Assembly (NCBI GenBank): GCA_021732605.1
Contig: JAKFUS010000015.1
Coordinates: 62,001-126,000, forward strand
Reading direction: 5' to 3'
Length of the DNA stretch: 64,000 nt
Source of the DNA: Betaproteobacteria bacterium
GTDB lineage: Bacteria; Pseudomonadota; Gammaproteobacteria; Burkholderiales; SG8-41
In this document: piece after piece, positions 7,166 through 16,188 of the stretch
Position numbering within the stretch: the stretch's first letter is position 1
Layout: each line of letters begins with the position of its first letter
Position numbers and translations under genes: made by a program
Notes under the pieces: generated by a model
What the model saw: only the letters and a program-made list of their open reading frames with translations
Databases searched by the model: none
Told to the model about the DNA's origin: nothing

Positions 7166-8635
7166 GTCGCCCATACACAGGTATTTCACCTCGACGAACT
7201 CCTCAATGCCGTACTTGGAACCCTCGCGGCCGATACCCGACTCCTTGATGCCACCGAAGGGCGCGATTTCGTTGGAGATGATGCCGACGTTGATGCCGAC
7301 GATGCCGGACTCCAGGCCTTCCGCGACGCGCCAGATACGGCCGATGTCGCGGCTGTAGAAATACGAGGCCAGACCATATTCTGTGTCATTGGCCAGCTTG
7401 AGCAATTCTTCTTCGGTCTTGAAGCGATACAGCGGCGCCACCGGGCCAAAGGTTTCTTCATGGGTGACTTTCATCTCGGTGGTGACACCCGCCAGCACGG
7501 TGGGTTGGAAAAACTGCCCACCCTTCTCATGGCGTTTGCCGCCGGTGAGGATTTTTGCGCCCTTCTCCAGCGCGTCCGCGATATGTTCCTCGACCTTCTC
7601 GACGGCTTTCATGTCGATCAGCGGGCCCTGCAGGTTGCCGTCATCAAGACCGTCGCCGACTTTCATTGCACTGACTTTGTCCGACAGCATCTTCGCAAAT
7701 TTGTCGTAAACAGCATCCTGCACAAAAATGCGGTTGGCGCAGACACAGGTCTGGCCGGTGTTGCGGAACTTCGAGGCCATCGCACCTTCAACAGCCGAGG
7801 CCAGATCGGCATCGTCGAACACGATGAACGGCGCATTGCCGCCGAGTTCCAGCGATACTTTTTTGACCGTGGTCGCGCATTGTTGCATCAGCAGCTTGCC
7901 GATTTCAGTAGACCCGGTGAAGGTGAATTTGCGCACCAGCGGATTGGTCGTCAGCTCCTTGCCGATGGGGCTGGCGGAACCGGTCACCACCGACAGCACG
8001 CCTTTGGGAATGCCGGCACGTTCGGCCAGTTCGCACAGGGCGAGCGCCGAATACGGCGTCTGTGAAGCCGGTTTGATGACCATGGTGCAGCCGGCGGCCA
8101 GCGCCGGGCCGGCCTTGCGCGTGATCATCGCATTGGGGAAATTCCACGGCGTCACCGCAGCGCAAACACCGATCGGTTGTTTAATGACCACGATGCGCTT
8201 GTCCGAAGCGTGGGTCGGGATGGTGTCGCCGTAAATGCGCTTGCCTTCTTCGGCGAACCATTCGATGAACGATGCGCCATAGGCGATTTCACCGCGCGAC
8301 TCGGCGATCGGTTTGCCCTGCTCGACCGTCATCAGCATCGCCAGGTCTTCCTGGTTGGCCATCATCAGGTCAAACCATTTGCGCAAAATGATGGAACGTT
8401 CCTTGGCGGTTTTGGCGCGCCAGGCCGGCCAGGCGGCATTGGCCGCTTCAATTGCGCGACGGGTTTCAGTGACACCCATTTTCGGCACGGTGCCGACCTG
8501 CGCACCGGTGGCCGGGTTGTGCACGGCCAGCGTCGATTTGTCATCAGCATCCACCCAGACGCCATCGACATAACACTGCTGGCGAAACAGGCTCGGGTCT
8601 TTCAATTCAACGGCGGGTTTGGCTTTTTGCAGCAT
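7154..8635 (-). CDS. gabD: NAD(P)-dependent succinate-semialdehyde dehydrogenase
   Basis: Aldehyde dehydrogenase of 493 residues that oxidises succinate semialdehyde to succinate. Visible motifs: VTPWNFPNAMITRKAGPALAAG, FTGSTEIGK coenzyme loop, catalytic Glu in SLELGGNAPFIVFDDADL, catalytic Cys in NTGQTCVCANR, and the C-terminal GIKESGIGREGSKYGIEEF. The GQTCVCANR segment is characteristic of GabD. The start is placed at ATG 8635, with AGGAG about 8 nt upstream; an open extension to 8827 has no conserved content. The gene ends inside an AT-rich repeat, giving a short ...INK C-terminus. Confidence 0.92.
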   Translation of the reverse strand: MLQKAKPAVELKDPSLFRQQCYVDGVWVDADDKSTLAVHNPATGAQVGTVPKMGVTETRRAIEAANAAWPAWRAKTAKERSIILRKWFDLMMANQEDLAMLMTVEQGKPIAESRGEIAYGASFIEWFAEEGKRIYGDTIPTHASDKRIVVIKQPIGVCAAVTPWNFPNAMITRKAGPALAAGCTMVIKPASQTPYSALALCELAERAGIPKGVLSVVTGSASPIGKELTTNPLVRKFTFTGSTEIGKLLMQQCATTVKKVSLELGGNAPFIVFDDADLASAVEGAMASKFRNTGQTCVCANRIFVQDAVYDKFAKMLSDKVSAMKVGDGLDDGNLQGPLIDMKAVEKVEEHIADALEKGAKILTGGKRHEKGGQFFQPTVLAGVTTEMKVTHEETFGPVAPLYRFKTEEELLKLANDTEYGLASYFYSRDIGRIWRVAEGLESGIVGINVGIISNEIAPFGGIKESGIGREGSKYGIEEFVEVKYLCMGDINK

Positions 8636-8891
8636 GACTTCCACTCCTTGAGCTTGAAAATAAGACCGGAAAATGTGCCTTACTGCACACCTCCCGCACA
8701 CCGGATTGCGGTCGCAAAGTATAACAAAGGGCCTCCGACCAATCTCCGACCAATAACCATGCCCCGAATCGGGGCAGCCGCGAACACCAGCTTGCACTGG
8801 ACGAGACGCAAATCGCTGTCGATCCACAGCGAATCGGTAAACGGTTGTATATAATGCTGAAATGCCGCACCACCTCTATAAGGAACTGAAC

Positions 8892-9815
8892 ATGTTGCAC
8901 ACCGCCTCCCGTTTGCGATTGACCGCCGTCTGCGCAGTCATCAGCCTCGGCGTCCTCGGCGGTTGCGCCACGGCCAATGACCCCCGAGATCCACTGGAGT
9001 CGGTCAACCGCGGCATCTATCAGTTCAACGACGGCGTAGACCGAATGGTGCTGAAGCCCGTTGCCGAGGTCTATCAGGCGGTCATACCGCCGGTTGCGCG
9101 CACCGGCGTCAGCAACGTGTTTGCCAACCTGAATGACGTGGTTGTTGCGCTGAACAATCTGCTGCAGGGCAAAGTCAGCGAAGCGCTGTCGGATGTCGGT
9201 CGCGTGCTGATCAATACCACTGCCGGCCTGTTTGGTCTTTTCGATGTGGCAACGCCGGTCGGGCTGGAAAAACACGACGAGGACTTCGGTCAGACCCTCG
9301 GTTACTGGGGCATCGGCGACGGCCCGTATCTGGTACTGCCCTTGCTCGGACCGAGCAACCTGCGCGATACCGCAGGCCGCGTCGTCGACTACAACGCTGA
9401 TCCGGTCACTTATATCGACCCCACACGGGATCGCAACCAGGTGCAGGGCTTGCGCCTGATATCACGCCGCGCAGAGCTGCTGAGCGCCAGTCGGTTGTTG
9501 TCGGTAGCGGCCTTGGACGAATACGAGTTTGTGCGCGACGCCTATCTGCAGCGCCGCCGCAACCTGATTTACGACGGCAACCCGCCGCGCGAGAAAGACG
9601 TCGGCATCAACATCAAACCGCTGCTGGCGGCAGAACCGGCAAAAGTCGGGGACGCGAAAACAAATGAAGTATCAGGCTTCACCCTCGAGACTCCGGCCGA
9701 AGCGGAAACCGCGCATGAACAGCGGCCCGATGAGTTGTCGCAATCGGACAGTTCCGCCGCTCCTGCGGTCGTTGCCGCATCACCGGAACCGGTCGTCCGC
9801 GTCTGGCTGCATTAG
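8892..9815 (+). CDS. mlaA: MlaA (VacJ) family outer-membrane lipoprotein
   Basis: Outer-membrane component of the Mla phospholipid-trafficking pathway, 307 residues. It has a lipoprotein signal peptide with lipobox LGGC (Cys25) and the MlaA signature: DPLESVNRGIYQFND, VARTGVSNVFANLNDVVVALNNLLQGK, LFDVATPVGLEKHDEDFGQTLGYWGIGDGPYLVLPLLGPSNLRD. Start ATG 8892 has AAGGAA upstream. The C-terminal tail of about 60 residues is rich in Ala, Glu and Ser and not conserved. The other mla genes are not in the window. Confidence 0.93.
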   Translation: MLHTASRLRLTAVCAVISLGVLGGCATANDPRDPLESVNRGIYQFNDGVDRMVLKPVAEVYQAVIPPVARTGVSNVFANLNDVVVALNNLLQGKVSEALSDVGRVLINTTAGLFGLFDVATPVGLEKHDEDFGQTLGYWGIGDGPYLVLPLLGPSNLRDTAGRVVDYNADPVTYIDPTRDRNQVQGLRLISRRAELLSASRLLSVAALDEYEFVRDAYLQRRRNLIYDGNPPREKDVGINIKPLLAAEPAKVGDAKTNEVSGFTLETPAEAETAHEQRPDELSQSDSSAAPAVVAASPEPVVRVWLH

Positions 9816-9823
9816 TACCAAAC

Positions 9824-9857
9824 TTCGCACCGAAGTTCGTGCCGAACCTGGTGCGAA
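9824..9857. terminator. Possible hairpin between convergent mlaA and qmcA
   Basis: Inverted repeat TTCGCACC / GGTGCGAA with an 18-nt loop that itself contains a related copy (gaagttcg). There is no strong T run, so terminator function is uncertain. Confidence 0.4.
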
Positions 9858-9867
9858 ACTTATTACC

Positions 9868-10884
9868 TTAATCAGCCTTGGCCGGCGGCGTATTACCCGG
9901 ACCCGGCATCGTCTTTTTCACGTTATCCATCACGGCCATGGCCGAACTGACCAGTGTTGCCACATCGGCCACATTGGCCGGCACGATCAGCGTATTGTTG
10001 GTGCGCGCCAGATGCGCGAATGCATTCACATACTGCTTCGCCACATCCAGGCTCGCTGCCTGATTGCCGCCCGGGGCGTTCAGCGCGGCGGCCACCGAAC
10101 TGATCGCCGTTGCCGTCGCTTCGGCAATCAGCTGAATGCGCGCCGCTTCACCCTGTGCGCGGTTGATCGCCGCGGTTTTGTCACCCTCTGACTTCAACAC
10201 CGCAGCCTGTTTCTCGCCGTCGGCCAGATTGATTTCCTCCTGCCGCTGGCCTTCCGACTTGGCGATCAGCGCGCGTTTCTCACGCTCTGAGGTAATCTGC
10301 GCCTGCATCGCGCGCAGGATCGCTTCCGGCGGCGTCAGATTCTTGATTTCATAACGCAGCACCTTGACCCCCCAGGTGCGCCCGGCCTCGTCGAGCACCG
10401 CCACCACCTGGCGGTTGATTTCGTCGCGGCTTTCGAAGGTCTTGTCGAGTTCCATCTTGCCGATTTCCGAGCGCAGTGTGGTCTGCGCCAGTTGAGTGAC
10501 CGCCGAAACGTAATCGGAGGAACCGTAGGACGCGAGCTTCGGATCGGTGACCTGGTAATAAATGATGCCGTCCACGCCGAGCTGCGTGTTGTCGCGCGTA
10601 ATACACACCTGCTCCTGCACATCGAGCGAGGTTTCTTTCAGCGAATGCCGGTAGGCGACGCGGTCGAGGAAGGGCACGATCACATTCAACCCCGGCTCGA
10701 GCACGGAATGGTATTTACCCATCCGCTCCACCACCCAGGCCATCTGCTGCGGCACCTGGCGTATCGATTCAATGGCGACCACCACCCCCAGGGCCACCAC
10801 AAAAAACGGCACCGCAAACGAGCGCTGATCGAAGGCAATCAGCAGACCGGTCATGAACACCACGATGATCAGTTTCGGAAACAT
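9868..10884 (-). CDS. qmcA: SPFH/Band 7 domain membrane protein (stomatin-like, QmcA type)
   Basis: 338 residues with an N-terminal membrane segment (LIIVVFMTGLLIAF plus FFVVALGVVVAI), then an SPFH domain (QVPQQMAWVVERMGKYHSVLEPGLNVIVPFLDRV...RSEIGKMELDKTFESRDEIN) and an Ala/Glu-rich coiled coil (ITSEREKRALIAKSEGQRQEEINLADGEKQA). Such proteins oligomerise as membrane microdomain scaffolds. It is the second gene of a pair with the NfeD protein upstream, a widely conserved arrangement. Confidence 0.9.
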   Translation of the reverse strand: MFPKLIIVVFMTGLLIAFDQRSFAVPFFVVALGVVVAIESIRQVPQQMAWVVERMGKYHSVLEPGLNVIVPFLDRVAYRHSLKETSLDVQEQVCITRDNTQLGVDGIIYYQVTDPKLASYGSSDYVSAVTQLAQTTLRSEIGKMELDKTFESRDEINRQVVAVLDEAGRTWGVKVLRYEIKNLTPPEAILRAMQAQITSEREKRALIAKSEGQRQEEINLADGEKQAAVLKSEGDKTAAINRAQGEAARIQLIAEATATAISSVAAALNAPGGNQAASLDVAKQYVNAFAHLARTNNTLIVPANVADVATLVSSAMAVMDNVKKTMPGPGNTPPAKAD

Positions 10885-10922
10885 GGGAGCCCCCTCTGTT
10901 AATTTGGTTCAGTGCGGGTTCA

Positions 10923-11342
10923 TTACGGTCTGACTGCGGACACGCGCAAGGTGTTGCCGTCGACTGCATGGATATAGAACACCTTGCCGCCAGGAATGCG
11001 TTCTCCGGTGACCTGCGCTTCCCACTGCGCGTTGCGGTATTGGACCCGGGCCAGACCGTCAGCCTCGCTGATCCAGGCATCGAGCATCACGGTCTGGCCG
11101 ATATCGAGCGCCTGGTTTGACCCCGGCAGGGCTGTGCCGCGGAAGCGCTTGATGAGAATCACACCGATCACCGACACTGCGGCGATGACCACCGCCTGCA
11201 CCCAGAAAGACAGTCCGAGATAAGCCGCAGCGGCAGCAGCCAGTGCGGCAATCCCGATCACCAGCAGATAAAACGTGCCGGTCAGCATCTCGACAATGAT
11301 CAGCACGATGCCGGTCACCGCCCACCACAGATACATTTCCAT
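10923..11342 (-). CDS. nfeD: NfeD family membrane protein
   Basis: 139 residues: two or three closely spaced transmembrane helices (WAVTGIVLIIVEMLTGTFYLLVIGIAALAAAAAAYLG; WVQAVVIAAVSVIGVILI), then a soluble OB-fold domain (QTVMLDAWISEADGLARVQYRNAQWEAQVTGERIPGGKVFYIHAVDGNTLRVSAV). It lacks the N-terminal protease domain of long NfeD forms, so it is the short type that partners SPFH proteins. qmcA starts 38 nt downstream. Confidence 0.9.
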   Translation of the reverse strand: MEMYLWWAVTGIVLIIVEMLTGTFYLLVIGIAALAAAAAAYLGLSFWVQAVVIAAVSVIGVILIKRFRGTALPGSNQALDIGQTVMLDAWISEADGLARVQYRNAQWEAQVTGERIPGGKVFYIHAVDGNTLRVSAVRP

Positions 11343-11409
11343 TATCCCCCCTCAATGCGTCACGATGGGACTAGCATAACAAACCCCCACAACCCGTTCC
11401 CGCTGCTTA

Positions 11410-12285
11410 TCAGTTTAGCCGCGCCACCTTGGCCGCAAGATCGGCGATCTGGGCGCGCACGATTTCAGCGTCAGCTGCGCCGGGGGATTGCTTGAGATAG
11501 GTACCAAAATCGCCTAGTGCAGCACGGAAGCATTCCAGTTTCAGATAGATGCCGCCGCGGTCGCGGTATTCCTCGCCGGCGTCGTCGGGTGTCAGTGCAA
11601 TCAGCCGCTCACTCGCAGACAGCGCACGCAACCAATCATCCTGCTGACCGTAAACGCCTTTCAGGTTGCGCAGCATGCGCGCCAGCACCTCCTTGTTGGA
11701 GGCGGCGCTCAACAGGTGAGACAGGATGGCTTCGTCGACATCCGCATCACTCCCCGCCGCGCGCAGCCGCTGCTGCAGCTCATCGATGCCGAGAGACACG
11801 CCACCGCTGTACGGATCCAGCACCACCACACCATCACGCAATGCACACTTCACCAGGAAATGCCCGGGGAAAGACACGCCGTGCAGGACGAGGCCGATGC
11901 GGCGGCCGATTTCGATGTAGACCACGCCCAGAGTGATCGGGATACCGAGACGACGTTCAAGCACTTCGTTGAGAAAACTGTTGCGCGGGTCGTAATAATC
12001 GTCGCTGTTGCCGCTGAAGCCCAACTCGGAAAACAGGAAATGATTCAGCGCCAGCAGTTTTTCGGCAGTCGCTACGTCCGCGCGCAAGCGGCTGCGCAGT
12101 CTGGTCGCCATGTCATCCAGTCGCGCCAGATAGTCATCGACGGCAAGATCCGGGTATTCGCTGGCAGCAATCCACAGCGCGCCTTCCGCGAGCGACACAT
12201 CCTCGTCAGGCATTCGCGTAATGCGCCGCCATTGTTCGGCAGCCAGTGCCTCGGGCGAAAGCCCGTCAGCGATATCCCCGCTCAT
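11410..12285 (-). CDS. SirB1-family protein (transglutaminase-like domain plus TPR-like tail)
   Basis: 291 residues. The N-terminal half has the SirB1 signature: LLALNHFLFSELGFSGNSDDYYDPRNSFLNEVLERRLGIPITLGVVYIEIGRRIGL and VSFPGHFLVK. The C-terminal half has helical repeats (LRALSASERLIALTPDDAGEEYRDRGGIYLKL). Proteins of this family are widespread near core genes, but their biochemical role is not settled; the transglutaminase-like core lacks a visible Cys nucleophile in the expected loop. Its start overlaps the upstream DUF6352 stop by 4 nt (ATGA), so the two are co-translated. Confidence 0.85.
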   Translation of the reverse strand: MSGDIADGLSPEALAAEQWRRITRMPDEDVSLAEGALWIAASEYPDLAVDDYLARLDDMATRLRSRLRADVATAEKLLALNHFLFSELGFSGNSDDYYDPRNSFLNEVLERRLGIPITLGVVYIEIGRRIGLVLHGVSFPGHFLVKCALRDGVVVLDPYSGGVSLGIDELQQRLRAAGSDADVDEAILSHLLSAASNKEVLARMLRNLKGVYGQQDDWLRALSASERLIALTPDDAGEEYRDRGGIYLKLECFRAALGDFGTYLKQSPGAADAEIVRAQIADLAAKVARLN

Positions 12286-13289
12286 GCGCGCCTCGCCAGC
12301 GGCAGGTTCATCAGCAGATTCTGCGGTTTAAGACGCAGGTTGCCCTCTGGGGTCATCGCCATTCCGAGGAATACCGGCGCCCCGCGCATTTCCGCCTGCA
12401 GCGCGCCAGCATCGGCAAAATCCATGCGGAACAGACCGACCACCCGCCGCATGCGCTCTTCATCGACTTCACCGCCGGAATAAATATCGTTGAGCATCAT
12501 ACTGGCCTCGACATCGAGTCCGACATGCCACACCCACTCCTCATCGGGAATCTCACGGATCGGCGCGACCTTAACCTTTGTTCCGTGGAAATGTTCGACC
12601 CAGCGCGCCAGCAGTTCGCACAAGGCCAGCGAACCGGGCAAACCGGGATTGACCTGCAGCACGGTATCGCGGCGTTCGTCACGGCGGAAATATTCAGCAT
12701 GGTTGGACTCATCGAGCACATCGAGATCCATCGAGCGCAGCGGCGCGTTGACTTCCTTCAACATGCGGCCAAGGTTGCCGAGCCCGCCACTTTCCGCATG
12801 CAGATTGACGGTCTCTGCATCGGCCAGCATCACCGCACCATCCTTGACGCTGACCCGCTGCTGGCGGAAAAAGGTTTCCGCCGCACGTGCCAACAGGCCG
12901 TTGTCGTTGCCGTCAAGCATGCCGCGCAGGATGACCTCGGCGGTGTGGTAAATGAACGGTGGCGGCACCGCAACATCCTGCCGGAACAGGTTGAAATAGA
13001 AGGCTTCCAGCGTCGGTGCCGCCAGCAACTGGTCGCGGAAACGCCGCATCACCCGGTAATTTTCCTGCGCGTCGGGGTCTGCCAGTGCGGCGATTTCGGC
13101 ATCGCTGACGGCGCGACGCGGCGACTCCAGCAAGGCGGCATGCAGGCGCTTTTCGGCAGCACAGGATTCCGCCACTGGAGCCAGCTCTGGCCGCGCGTAA
13201 TAAAGCCTCAGGTAATCGTCGGTGACGAGCAGATGCCCGTCGGCAGCCCGCTCGAGCAATTGATAACCGCTGTGTTGCCAAAAATCCAT
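12282..13289 (-). CDS. DUF6352 family protein
   Basis: 335 residues starting at MDFWQHSGYQLL, the typical opening of this uncharacterised proteobacterial family. The open frame reaches 13346, but the ATG at 13289 fits the family start. There is no signal peptide or membrane segment. The central part (ENYRVMRRFRDQLLAAPTLEAFYFNLFRQ) and C-terminal part (EEWVWHVGLDVEASMMLNDIYSGGEVDEERMRRVVGLFRMDF) are acidic and helical. Overlaps SirB1 by ATGA. Function unknown. Confidence 0.82.
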   Translation of the reverse strand: MDFWQHSGYQLLERAADGHLLVTDDYLRLYYARPELAPVAESCAAEKRLHAALLESPRRAVSDAEIAALADPDAQENYRVMRRFRDQLLAAPTLEAFYFNLFRQDVAVPPPFIYHTAEVILRGMLDGNDNGLLARAAETFFRQQRVSVKDGAVMLADAETVNLHAESGGLGNLGRMLKEVNAPLRSMDLDVLDESNHAEYFRRDERRDTVLQVNPGLPGSLALCELLARWVEHFHGTKVKVAPIREIPDEEWVWHVGLDVEASMMLNDIYSGGEVDEERMRRVVGLFRMDFADAGALQAEMRGAPVFLGMAMTPEGNLRLKPQNLLMNLPLARRA

Positions 13290-13499
13290 AATGCATCCGA
13301 TCCCGAACTCATTATGCCACGGTGTTTGCATCCACTCTTCAGTCAAAATTACGGGAAAGCCCGACAGGATGATCCGGGACCATCAAGCTCGACGTTAGGC
13401 ATGCCAAAAATCGGCCTCGGAATGGCGCTTGCAAAGTTTTAGGCGTTGCCATAGATTGCCATCAAAGAAGATAGCCATAACAAGTTCAATGGAGGGGCC

Positions 13500-14456
13500 A
13501 TGAAAACCTGCGGGTTGATGACCGCGATTGTTGGACTTTCGCTTGTGGCGAATTGCGCGTATTCGCAGCAGAACTACCCAAGCAAATCGATCCGGCTGAT
13601 TGTGCCGTTCCCGCCTGGCGGCCAGACCGATGTCGTGGCACGCACACTGACACAGAAACTCTCCGAGACTTTCAAGCAAACGGTGGTGGTGGACAACCGG
13701 CCTGGCGCTGCAGGAAGCATCGGCACTGAAACGGCGGTGAGAGCGCCCGCCGATGGCTACACCATAGTTCTGGTATCGACCAGCTACACCGCCAACGTGG
13801 CGCTCTACAAGCTGTCGTACGATCCGGTCAATGACATCGTGCCCATCGTGATGATCGGCGAGATCGGCAACATGGTGACGATCAATCGATCGGGGCCATT
13901 CAATAACGTCAAGGAACTGATCGCGCACGCCAAGGCGAATCCCGGCAAGATCAACTATGCCTCCGGGGGCACCGGAAGCGGCAACCACCTTGCCACGGAG
14001 CACTTCGGCCTGATGGCCGGCATCAAGATGACGCACGTGCCGTACAAGGGTTCCACAGGTGGGGTGATCGACTTGATGAGCGGCGAAATTCAACTCATCT
14101 TCAGTGGACTGACTGGCATGATTCCGCACCACAAGGCCAATCGCGTGCGCGGCATCGCAGTGACCAGCGCCAAGCGCAACAGCGCCGTACCGGATCTCCC
14201 GACCGTGGGCGAAACCCTACCAGGCTATGAATCCGTCAGCTGGGCGGCCCTGCTGGGCCCCAAGGGACTGCCCAAGGAAATCGCCGTGCGCTGGAACGCG
14301 GAGATCAACCGGATCCTGCAACTCCCTGACGTCAAGGCGGGCATGGAGTCCAGCGGCCTGGAGCCCGTCGGCGGTACGCAGGCGCATCTGCGTGAAGTCC
14401 TGATACAGGACATTGCGAAATGGAAAGCCGTGGTCAAGGCCGCCAATATCCAGTAA
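13500..14456 (+). CDS. Bug/TctC-family substrate-binding protein
   Basis: 318 residues with a cleavable signal peptide (MKTCGLMTAIVGLSLVANCAYSQ) and mature start QNYPSKSIRLIVPFPPGGQTDVVAR. Family marks are VVDNRPGAAGSIG, the PADGYT segment, HVPYKGSTGGV and the SAKRNSAVPDLPTVGE segment. GGAGGGG lies just before ATG 13500. It is alone, flanked by unrelated genes on the other strand, so it is an orphan receptor with unknown ligand. Confidence 0.93.
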   Translation: MKTCGLMTAIVGLSLVANCAYSQQNYPSKSIRLIVPFPPGGQTDVVARTLTQKLSETFKQTVVVDNRPGAAGSIGTETAVRAPADGYTIVLVSTSYTANVALYKLSYDPVNDIVPIVMIGEIGNMVTINRSGPFNNVKELIAHAKANPGKINYASGGTGSGNHLATEHFGLMAGIKMTHVPYKGSTGGVIDLMSGEIQLIFSGLTGMIPHHKANRVRGIAVTSAKRNSAVPDLPTVGETLPGYESVSWAALLGPKGLPKEIAVRWNAEINRILQLPDVKAGMESSGLEPVGGTQAHLREVLIQDIAKWKAVVKAANIQ

Positions 14457-14580
14457 TCAGAACTGGATCGGTCGTTGATCGACATCGGTCGTTTGGCGGC
14501 TTGCCATGCGCGCAAAGAAAAAAAGGGGGGCAAACATCATCCCTCCGCCTCTGCTGCCCATCTGAAATGCCGCGGTTCTG

Positions 14581-15126
14581 CTACCAGGTCGGTGGCTTCG
14601 GGTTATCCCGCGACTTTTCCAGGCTGTCGAATTTGGCGGGACTCCTCGGACGGGAAGGCTGATCCGGTCCGAGTTGATCCATGTCGCAGTAGACCTCCAG
14701 GTGATAGCCGTCCGGATCAAGGAACTCGACGCTGGTGTGACCGCCCATCGCACGCCTTCCATCCCAGACAATGGGAACACCGCGCTCCTTGAGATAGTCG
14801 CGGATATCAAACAACTCCTCCACGGAACCTACCAGCATGGCAAAGTGATGCAGCCGGATTGCGCCCTTGGAAGGTACCTCAGCGTTTTCACCGTCCGAAG
14901 GAAAAAGGCCGATCGTGTGATGGTCGCCTACAGCCGTGAGGAACACCCCGCCGCTGGTCGCGTCATCCGAGACGCGAAAGTTCAACACTTCGGTGTAAAA
15001 GCGCACCGAGCGCTGAAGGTCACGCACCTGAATAACCACGTGACCCAGCTTCTTGATATGGATTGGACTGTTGCGCGCGACAGGCTGAGCAGAGATCGGC
15101 GTCTCCGCTGATTGTGTCGGTGTCAT
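14581..15126 (-). CDS. VOC-family protein, extradiol dioxygenase-like
   Basis: 181 residues with a two-module VOC fold: HIKKLGHVVIQVRDLQRSVRFYTEVLNF, then IRLHHFAMLVGSVEELFDIRDYLKE and HTSVEFLDPDGYHLEVYCDMDQLG. His in LGHVV, His in RLHHFAM and Glu in HLEVYCD form a plausible 2-His-1-Glu iron site as in catechol 2,3-dioxygenases. The length is half that of full extradiol enzymes, so other VOC reactions are possible. N- and C-terminal tails of about 25 residues are non-conserved. Confidence 0.84.
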   Translation of the reverse strand: MTPTQSAETPISAQPVARNSPIHIKKLGHVVIQVRDLQRSVRFYTEVLNFRVSDDATSGGVFLTAVGDHHTIGLFPSDGENAEVPSKGAIRLHHFAMLVGSVEELFDIRDYLKERGVPIVWDGRRAMGGHTSVEFLDPDGYHLEVYCDMDQLGPDQPSRPRSPAKFDSLEKSRDNPKPPTW

Positions 15127-15469
15127 ACAGTATTCCTCCTCATTGGGTGTGAAGCTGCCATCAGTTCGACGCTAGAATAGTCCCGCACATTGCGGCAAGC
15201 AAGAAACCCATTATCTTGAAAAATTAACGTGCGTGCTCTCTCGTCGCATAGTCCACATCAAGCGTCTTGCCGCAGGTCTTGCGCTTGAAAAGCTTACCTC
15301 ACACATTGCAAAGTTTTGCCGCAAGATTGCCCTAATTGGTATTTTCAATATTTGCTGGATCGAATATAAAACTTTTTATAATCAATTGTTTATAGCGTAT
15401 AAGAAACAGTATGATCCTCCGAAGTGTCTTTTAGCGAGCGTTACAATCAATGCTGATCCTGGTATCTCT
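15127..15469 (+). promoter_or_regulatory. AT-rich intergenic region with possible sigma70 promoter for the SemiSWEET operon
   Basis: No gene is convincing here. The stretch 15341-15415 is strikingly AT-rich. It contains TATAAT (15377-15382) without a good -35, and TTGTTT (15386-15391) spaced 18 nt from TATGAT (15410-15415), a plausible sigma70 promoter. An open frame from 15233 into the SemiSWEET gene exists but its first 79 codons look non-coding. Confidence 0.35.
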
Positions 15470-15736
15470 ATGACATCAATATCGTTCTCTCCCACATGGA
15501 TCGGCATGGTTGCCGCCCTGCTGACCACCGCCGCTTACGCACCGCAAGCCATCAAGGTCTGGCGCTCCCGCTCAACGAAGGACATATCGCTGGCGATGTT
15601 CACCATGATGGTGACCGGCATCACGCTGTGGCTGATTTACGGCATCCTGATCAATGACATTCCGCTGATCCTGGCCAACGCGGTCACGCTGATATTCGCC
15701 AGCGCCATTCTGGTCGCCAAAATCCGCTTTCGTTAG
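15470..15736 (+). CDS. SemiSWEET-family (PQ-loop) sugar transporter
   Basis: 88-residue protein with three transmembrane helices: SPTWIGMVAALLTTAAYAPQAIKVWRS, SLAMFTMMVTGITLWLIYGILIND, and IPLILANAVTLIFASAILVAKI. The PQ motif (AYAPQ) and LWLIYGI in helix 2 are the SemiSWEET marks. These proteins dimerise to form a bidirectional facilitator for small sugars. Followed 37 nt later by a ribbon-helix-helix gene, probably the same transcript. Confidence 0.88.
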   Translation: MTSISFSPTWIGMVAALLTTAAYAPQAIKVWRSRSTKDISLAMFTMMVTGITLWLIYGILINDIPLILANAVTLIFASAILVAKIRFR

Positions 15737-15773
15737 ATCAGTAATCACCCCTTCCCTTACCGGAGATACCACA

Positions 15774-16025
15774 GTGGCCAAAAAGAAAAACAAACAGCTT
15801 GCCGGACAACCAGCCCTGGGTTTTGGCAACAAGGTGGAAAAGCTGGTGATTTCCCTGGATCCGTCAATACTTGCAGAACTGAAGCGTCGTCACGAGGAAA
15901 CCGGCGCCACGATGGCCGAGCTGGTGCGCAGGGCCGTCAAATTCTGGATTGCAGGTACCAAGGCAGCGGCACTTGAGGTTGATGACGCAAGATTCCTGCA
16001 TTTGAAAGGGCGGCGGGGCAATTAG
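15774..16025 (+). CDS. Small ribbon-helix-helix domain protein
   Basis: 83 residues, GTG start with CGGAGA upstream. A lysine-rich N-terminus precedes VEKLVISLDPSILAELKRRHEETGATMAELVRRAVKFWI, which fits a beta strand and two helices of the RHH/CopG DNA-binding fold. No toxin gene is adjacent, so an antitoxin role is not supported. It may autoregulate the SemiSWEET transcript, but that is inference. Confidence 0.65.
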   Translation: MAKKKNKQLAGQPALGFGNKVEKLVISLDPSILAELKRRHEETGATMAELVRRAVKFWIAGTKAAALEVDDARFLHLKGRRGN

Positions 16026-16088
16026 AACGTGGCGGTATCACGCCCCGACGACCAATTGAACAACGCACGGGCGCTATAATCCGCGCTG

Positions 16089-16164
16089 GCCCCGGTAGCT
16101 CAGTGGATAGAGCAGTCCCCTCCTAAGGGACAGGTCGGACGTTCGATTCGTCTTCGGGGCGCCA
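16089..16164 (+). tRNA. tRNA-Arg (anticodon CCT)
   Basis: Full cloverleaf: acceptor GCCCCGG / TCGGGGC, D stem GCTC/GAGC, anticodon stem GTCCC/GGGAC with loop CTCCTAA (anticodon CCT, decoding AGG), T loop TTCGATT, discriminator G and encoded CCA at 16162-16164. 76 nt. No integrase or duplicated 3' end was seen near it. Confidence 0.96.
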
Positions 16165-16188
16165 ACCACTCCCTGCCACGGATCACAC

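Noticed and set aside
15774-16025. RHH protein as an antitoxin
   Set aside because: No small toxin-like gene is adjacent; the neighbours are SemiSWEET and a tRNA gene.
16089-16164. tRNA-Arg as a genomic-island attachment site
   Set aside because: No integrase, no repeated tRNA 3' end and no change in gene content downstream; otnK starts 25 nt later.
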